A stretch of DNA of 64,000 nucleotides, from positions 83,266,148-83,330,147 of the forward strand of contig OZ035960.1 in NCBI GenBank assembly GCA_964034945.1, written 5' to 3'. Shown piece by piece: positions 58,210-64,000 of this stretch. Numbering within the stretch: position 1 is the first letter of the stretch; the number at the start of each line of letters is the position of its first letter. The stretch comes from Chrysopilus asiliformis (Eukaryota; Arthropoda; Insecta; Diptera; Rhagionidae). The position numbers and the translations under genes were made by a program. The notes beneath the pieces were generated by a model. It did no database searches. It was not told where the DNA came from and saw nothing but the letters and a program-made list of their open reading frames with translations.

Positions 58210-60772
58210 CTTTTTGAATTTCTTCAGAAATACTTGTACAAAAAGCGATTTACATGAATACAAATTTTGACAATTTGACGAATTTATTGACGAATTTATT
58301 CCGCATATCAGAATTTTTTTCCAAACCTCGTGAACATTTTATTAACATTTCATTACTCAAAATATTGTTTCGTATTTTCATTTTTGGAACTTTCCCTTAG
58401 CTTTAATCGGAATGGTTTTGTTAAAAGCAAGCTTTTCATTCTTAACAATAGCGCCATCTATTATTGCGAAACCTTAGTTAAAACCAGAACCAAAAATTTC
58501 TATGGTTCGAAATTCTGCTTGCCACAATTTTCTCATTCGGTAAAGTTCTCTCCAGCTATTGAGAAGCCGAACATTAAAACAATTGAGTTAATGAACGAGG
58601 CGACAAAGAATTCTCTCTCTTCGCGAACTCTTTACGTTCCTCTTTACCTTCAGTTGGAGAAATGTACCTTGTTGGTCTACTTTGATATCATGGAAAATTA
58701 TTTAATATGTTTTCGCGAATATCTATTTTTCTATGCATTTTCGAGGAGCAAACCACAATAGAAATTTTAATATTACACTAAAAAATTCCCTGCCTATTGG
58801 TGAAAACTACATAAAAACATTTCAGTGGTTAAGACGATAGTAGGAGTTGAGAGGACGGTGTCAATATGCTATATATATATATTAGTTTTGAGTCAAGACC
58901 TTTCATTTGATATCCATATCGACATATATTTGCTACATGCGATTTGGACAAAATGGCGGCTCCCGCCCACAATTTTGTTTCCCTTAATTGAGAGATACCT
59001 GAAATCGCCAGCTGTGAGAAAACGAAACTTTTAAAACCAGTTTCATGAAAATCGGTGGAAGCGTTTGACTTTCAAAAAAAAAGTCGAATACCTAGGATAC
59101 CAAAACTAATAACTTTCCTTTTGGCTTCGTCACAGTATCGGGTAAAAAACGAGAAAATTCTTTAAAACCAAATAAAAGGACATTAGCGAGTGTCGATTAA
59201 GTAACACCCCTTTGCTGTTGCTACAAGTCTTGTAAAAATGTAAGTACATAATAAAAATTTTAAGGAATAATGTTTTTGAACTTCCCAAACTGAACACACA
59301 AGATCTAATTCAATAAAGACGAACTTTCACAAATATCGAATACTAATGTATCTTTTAATAAACAGCAACAGGTGTTTACTGATTCAAAAGCAAAAAGAAG
59401 TAAAATAGTTTTTTTTTTTTATGTGTTTCGTTGCATATTTGTTTTTGATTGGATAAAAATATCAAATTGATACCACACATTGTTCTTGCCGAAAACACCG
59501 GTTGCCGGCTAGAATGACAGATATTTCGCATGCGTTTCTCGTATCATCGCAAATGTTGTTAAGGTAAACCTTTCGGAAGGCGGGACATTTTGTGAAATCA
59601 CGAAGACGAAGATTGTTGTACGGAAAACCTCGAGATAACTTGAAGTCTTATCGTTTCGCGTTGGTGGAGTTATTTTCGACAAGCTTGAAACATTTCACAA
59701 TCTAAAAGAAGAAGTATTAATAATTTGTGCTTCTGACATTTATTAAGGTTAATTACTGTAATTTGTGGCCAGTGCAGGGAAATTACTTTCATTGCGGATC
59801 TTAATTAAAATTAAAAAAAAATATGCTGAAATAAAAGATTATTTCTTTTTTATTTGTGACTAATCATAGGATATCGAATAAAATGTATAACAAAAACACT
59901 ACAACGCAATATCAACAACTGTTAACACACTCCATTTTTGCGAATCCAAATTAACACAGTTTTAAAGTGAATGATTCCAAGTTATGGAAAAAAGTATTTC
60001 AATTCATTTTACTAAAATATAATTCAGTAAAATATTTATTTATAGAGAGATGTTTAATTTCTAATTTCTACAGTTTATATTATACATATATAACTTCAAC
60101 TAGAGTAGTGTTTTTAAAAAATTGTGAAAACAGCTAACTTGAAATTTAGTGATGGTCGTAAAAGGTTTTTTGTTGGATTGGAAATTATGTTTCCCTTTTG
60201 CAGATTCACATTTTTCCTCCGATTCAAATTTCATAAAGTTTGGTCACAATTTTGTCGAAATAATTTTTCCTTTCTAAAATCAAGCGAGTTTAATAGCAAC
60301 CTTACAGTGTTAATATGAGTGTTAATTCCTCATTTAGAGAATTTATCTTACATGCATTGCGTGTAAAACCGCGATACACCAAATTTCAAGTTTCTATCTC
60401 AATTGTGTCTGAATATGAAAAATTCTAATCGAACTACACCTACAGTTTTACATGGATTGCGAACCATAAATGCATTGAAATATTTGTAAGGTTTTCCGTT
60501 GTGGCCCATCAATAGCATAGGTCGGGATAGCCGTCTAGTACTTATGATGTCGTTAGCACCAAGCTTTAACTATCACTAGTCATAAAGACAGTTAAGTGGA
60601 CTTAAAATAACAACGTGATGCTGGTGAAATTTTAACCCACGAACTCCAGCTTACGAGCTGAATTGTTAATACTCGATCCACACTACCAAATATAACGAAC
60701 ATATCTTGACAATTTCCCATAGCTGATCGTAAAGTTATTGCAACCCAACGTGGAAGCTGGCAAAATAATTAT
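58210..60772. other. Non-coding AT-rich stretch
   Basis: The longest frame (143 codons, 58330-58761 plus) is low in complexity at its start, has no recognisable domain, and no promoter or splice context was found. I do not call it a gene. Confidence 0.4.
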
Positions 60773-60902
60773 CACCGCGATTCTGATAGTCGTGCCGTTT
60801 TCCACAAGAGTCGTTTTACGTGTTTTTGTTGGTAGAAAAGCACTAACAACAACATGTAAGACGACTCTTGTCGAAAACGACACGACTATCAGAATCGGGG
60901 TG
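60773..60902. mobile_element. 130-bp hairpin MITE
   Basis: Two ~58-bp arms starting CACC(G/C)CGATTCTGATAGTC and continuing 'gtg.cgttttc.acaagagtcgt.ttac.tgtt' are inverse copies with about 85% match around an 8-nt centre. TAT flanks both sides. It is small enough that a transcript would be a simple hairpin. Confidence 0.7.
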
Positions 60903-62547
60903 TATATATTACTTCCCGTTCCATTGACTCTGCCGAGCTAAGATTTGACTTCTGCAAATAAAGGTTTTTTCACAATATCCTATCTGCTGTGACGCCTTAA
61001 GGCTTCTAACATTTATAAGGCATTCTTTCCTATCAACAGAAGAAATCATTAAACAGTTTAGACTAGTATTTCTCCATATTTTAACTAAATTTAATTTAAA
61101 ATAAAAAAACATCGAAAAATCTCCCCAAAAGATCTCAATGTAGGTTTTAAGACTTCCCAAAACGTTTGTATATATATATATATTTACCCACTAAAACAGA
61201 TATTTTTCTGTTCAAAAATTGGTTGCATTCTAATTTCTTGTCTAAATATTGGACCACAGAAAACATTAGAGTTTAAGAAGTCATCAATATTCGGCCTAAA
61301 CAAAAGGCTTGTGCCTGGTACCTTCTTATTTGTTCTTTGTTAGTTTACATGAGGTTTTTTTGTACATACACAGAAAAATAAAATGCAAAAAACGCTGACC
61401 AGGGTACGTGAAAAAACAAACATTTAAACACGAGTAATTGATAGAAAACCATTAAAGATGTCAACAGTATCATTTGTGGCTGAAGAAAATGGGGAGACAA
61501 GCCTAAAAGCCTGAACCTCTAAAAAGGGCAGTGTGAAAAACGTTCACCGAATTCAGTTACTTACACATTGCCTAAAAAAGTCAAACATAGTGCGGCGAAA
61601 CTCAAAAGTGACTCACTCACGCCTGCGCGTTAAATGCTACCTGGCATTTTCTTCTGCTTCTGATTTCCTGAACATCTCCACGGTCGGTGCGCGGGATGGA
61701 CTACTTTTTTTTGTTTGTTTTCCTATTCGAATATTTACTTTTTTTCTTTTAAGACCTCTAAATAATAATGATGGTCTCTTGAATGTTATAAAAGTATCAA
61801 TCAATCAAGCGATGAATAAGAATGCTTCTAATTTTTTTTGCATTTTCTCTATTGAATATTTCCAATTTTCTCATTTCATTTCCAATCATTTAATTAATAG
61901 AATTTATAAAAGTGGTTTGATTTATTTCTTTTTTAGTCTTTAAAATCCTATAAGTTATCGATATAAATTTCAGTGTCGTAAAACATTGGGTCGTAGTATT
62001 TATAAAAACTTAGACGAACCTAATCACACTGTGGCCCATATTTTTTTTAAATAAATTATTGCGTTACCGATATTATACTAATGGATATCATTTCGTCATT
62101 AAAAACCGAGCAAACAATTTAGAAAGAAAAATTGTTTTTTACTGCAATAAAGAAACCAAATCCTGAATATTTCTACCACTTGGATGTCACTTGCGACAAG
62201 AAGCAACCTAAGACGATATTAAACTTTCAGAACAATGTTTTTTTTTTGTAAAAATACAATTTGGCAAAAATAGAGCGAAACCTGTATAAGCTAGACGCTC
62301 GATACCCACAAACTTATTTAAGCCGGACAAATTTCCTGGTCCCGTGCAGATGCTTTTGCTTCGAAGTCAAAAATACAAAAATAGAATTGAGTCTGGCTCA
62401 AGCCGTAGATAGCCAAATTTAGGCGAATCACAGCAGATCAAGCCGAATGCCTGCATTCGCGTGTATTCGGCGAGGTGTAGTCCTTATATTAAAAAAAGAC
62501 CCAATGAAATTTAGACTCGTAGAACACAAAATCATCATCAGACCTTA
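60903..62547. other. Non-coding stretch
   Basis: The 136-codon frame at 61533-61943 is phenylalanine/asparagine-rich AT sequence without a motif. No repeat ends were found. Confidence 0.4.
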
Positions 62548-62969
62548 AGGGCCAAACACATGATGGCAGCAACTGCGACTGCGGCTTCGGCTTCAAAATA
62601 AATTTAGCAAAATCTCTAAATTCGACGCCGTCGTCGTGGGGGTGCCACCGAAAATTTTAGAGAAAATGAGGACTGAAAACACCGATATATAATAAGTGAA
62701 CGTCAAAAGTGTTTTGTGCAATATTGTTTTTGCCGGAGTTTTCCTTTAAAGTATTTAATTTAATTAACATCAATTTTTGGAAATTATATCGTACAGAACA
62801 ATCATTTTTTATGTCTTGCAAACACGATTCAAAAATGTCAAAGTTGTTGTTGTTGGAACGCTGCCCGACGTCGAGTTTCATGCATGTGTTCCACTCGACT
62901 TTTCGACGCCCAAAATGACGTCGCAGTCGACGCCGCAGTCGCAGTTGCTGCCGTCATGTGTTTGGCCCT
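62548..62969. mobile_element. Harbinger-type MITE, TTA target
   Basis: TTA flanks it at 62545-62547 and 62970-62972. The left end is AGGGCCAAACACATGATGGC, followed by AGCAACTGCGACTGCGGC. The right end is its inverse with one change in 38 bp. GGGCC ends and TTA fit PIF/Harbinger. It is 422 bp. The three-nucleotide 'cgtcg/cgacg' words near both ends give it higher GC than its surroundings. The short open frames inside have no domain. Confidence 0.85.
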
Positions 62970-62972
62970 TTA

Positions 62973-64000
62973 CTGTTGATGGATTGCAATGAAAAAACCT
63001 TGCAAATATTGCCATTCGTCCATGGTTCGCAGTCCATTTCAAGCAGAGGATAGGCGACAAATCTTTAGAAACCTCAATTGGGAGGGAGGGGGGTACAGAC
63101 CTACTTCAGGATGTAGTGCGATAGATAGATAGATTAAAAATCCTTAAAAAAAATTGTGACCCAGCATAACTATTGGCTTATGTTTTATTTTTAAGAAACA
63201 AGTTTTATATAATAAACTGAATCATCATAATTAAAGATCAATCGATTTTCACCATTAATTTCAATTGTCTTTAAATGACAAATAAAATAGATGATGGAAT
63301 TGATTAACGAATTAATAACAACTTAACATAATTAAAACACTCAATATAGAATGACAATATTCACTTAACTAGTGACCCATATTTGATGAATGTCCTCAAA
63401 TAGATGTAGCCATCGTACAATTTAATAGACGATCGTACCGTGCTACGAATAATACGAAAATTGCTCAAAATTGATTGTAATGCGCTAACATCACGATCAT
63501 GGATCATTAACTATTCTGAGCACAATCGCACGTACTTATGAGTCTGTACGACAGTCAATATCACCAAATATCATTTTTTTAAACCACAAGCCGTTAAGAC
63601 GATTATTCCTTCGTTAATTGATCGGATTCGAACAATCATAAGTATCTTATCTTTAGTATATATAGAGTATTGAGAACTTATTTTCGTTATTTAGGTTCCC
63701 TGTTAGTCTCAAATCCCAATGCTAGCTTGCTTTGCTCATATTATTTAACAGTATAACGTATTTAACGGATCGGAGAACCGCTTCTACACCAGTTTTGGTC
63801 TATCGGGGGTTGGAACAGAAATACTTATTTTCCGATCCCATTGGACTGAAAGTTCTCTTTTATTATGTTTGTGACATGGAATCCATTGGTCTTGAACTAA
63901 AGTGGACAAGCATTTAATGTCTAAAAGAGAGAGGCCAAGTGTCAATTGTTTGAAATTCAATTAATTCGAATTAACGTTTAAAATTAGATTTTGCTTGATG
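62973..64000. other. Non-coding stretch with short GATA repeat
   Basis: A (GATA)n tract lies at 63119-63135. Nothing else is recognisable. Confidence 0.4.

Noticed and set aside
58330..58761. 143-codon plus-strand ORF
   Set aside because: It has no motif, no coding context and a low-complexity start. Chance open frames of this length are expected in 64 kb of six-frame AT-rich sequence.
61533..61943. 136-codon plus-strand ORF
   Set aside because: It is Phe/Asn-rich AT sequence without domain or splice signals.

Overview
This window looks like intergenic or intronic DNA from a large, AT-rich dipteran genome, probably a brachyceran fly. I found no intact protein-coding gene. The clearest taxonomic clue is a family of ~570 bp repeats with the INE-1/DINE-1 (mini-me) layout. 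They start TATACCCG, carry a (GTCY)n microsatellite core, have sub-terminal inverted repeats and end in a 3' hairpin followed by ATAGC...TGTTNTGTTT. That layout is characteristic of Diptera. All family assignments rest on ends, target-site duplications (TSDs) and copy-to-copy comparison by eye.

Layout. 0-12.5 kb: an older inverted mini-me-like repeat, three INE-1-like copies (671, 5024, 7888), a piggyBac-type MITE (6335), two inverted hAT-like ends (2041 and ~11675) and a GGCCACACC MITE (12065). 14-18.4 kb: a CAC-ended element with a piggyBac-type MITE inside it, a Harbinger-type element with a hAT MITE inside it, and a pogo-like MITE. 22.6-28.4 kb: a CAC-ended element, a possible solo LTR, a TA microsatellite and two MITEs. 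28.4-32.3 kb: a three-level nest, in which an INE-1-like repeat is split by a 3.4 kb CAC-ended element that itself holds a piggyBac-type MITE and another INE-1-like copy. 34-38 kb: a second copy of the 22.6 kb element, the fifth INE-1-like copy and a hAT element containing a long foldback hairpin. 40.8-47.8 kb: a Harbinger-type element with a Myb/SANT-like fragment, a 2.27 kb CAC-ended element carrying a decayed spliced gene, and a CAC-ended element with a duplicated right end. 50.6-52.4 kb: the only region that looks like ordinary gene territory, with a well-formed 50-nt exon on the minus strand, a CCAAT/TATA promoter candidate on the minus strand and an initiator candidate on the plus strand. 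56-64 kb: three Harbinger-type MITEs and a short hairpin element.

The most interesting pattern is a set of at least five unrelated-in-body element families (28621, 41731, 46406, 14230, and 22606/34082). Their ends begin CAC and soon run into GAAAA(A)T, most sit in a TA duplication, and each is filled near its ends with its own short motif in both orientations. This is the build of CACTA/EnSpm elements, but with a 2-bp TA target. Two of them carry decayed multi-exon genes on the minus strand. One of these has a SAM-like domain split by a 56-nt intron and a TAEEIVQLFPTESE motif. These genes are broken into exons too short to appear as long open reading frames.
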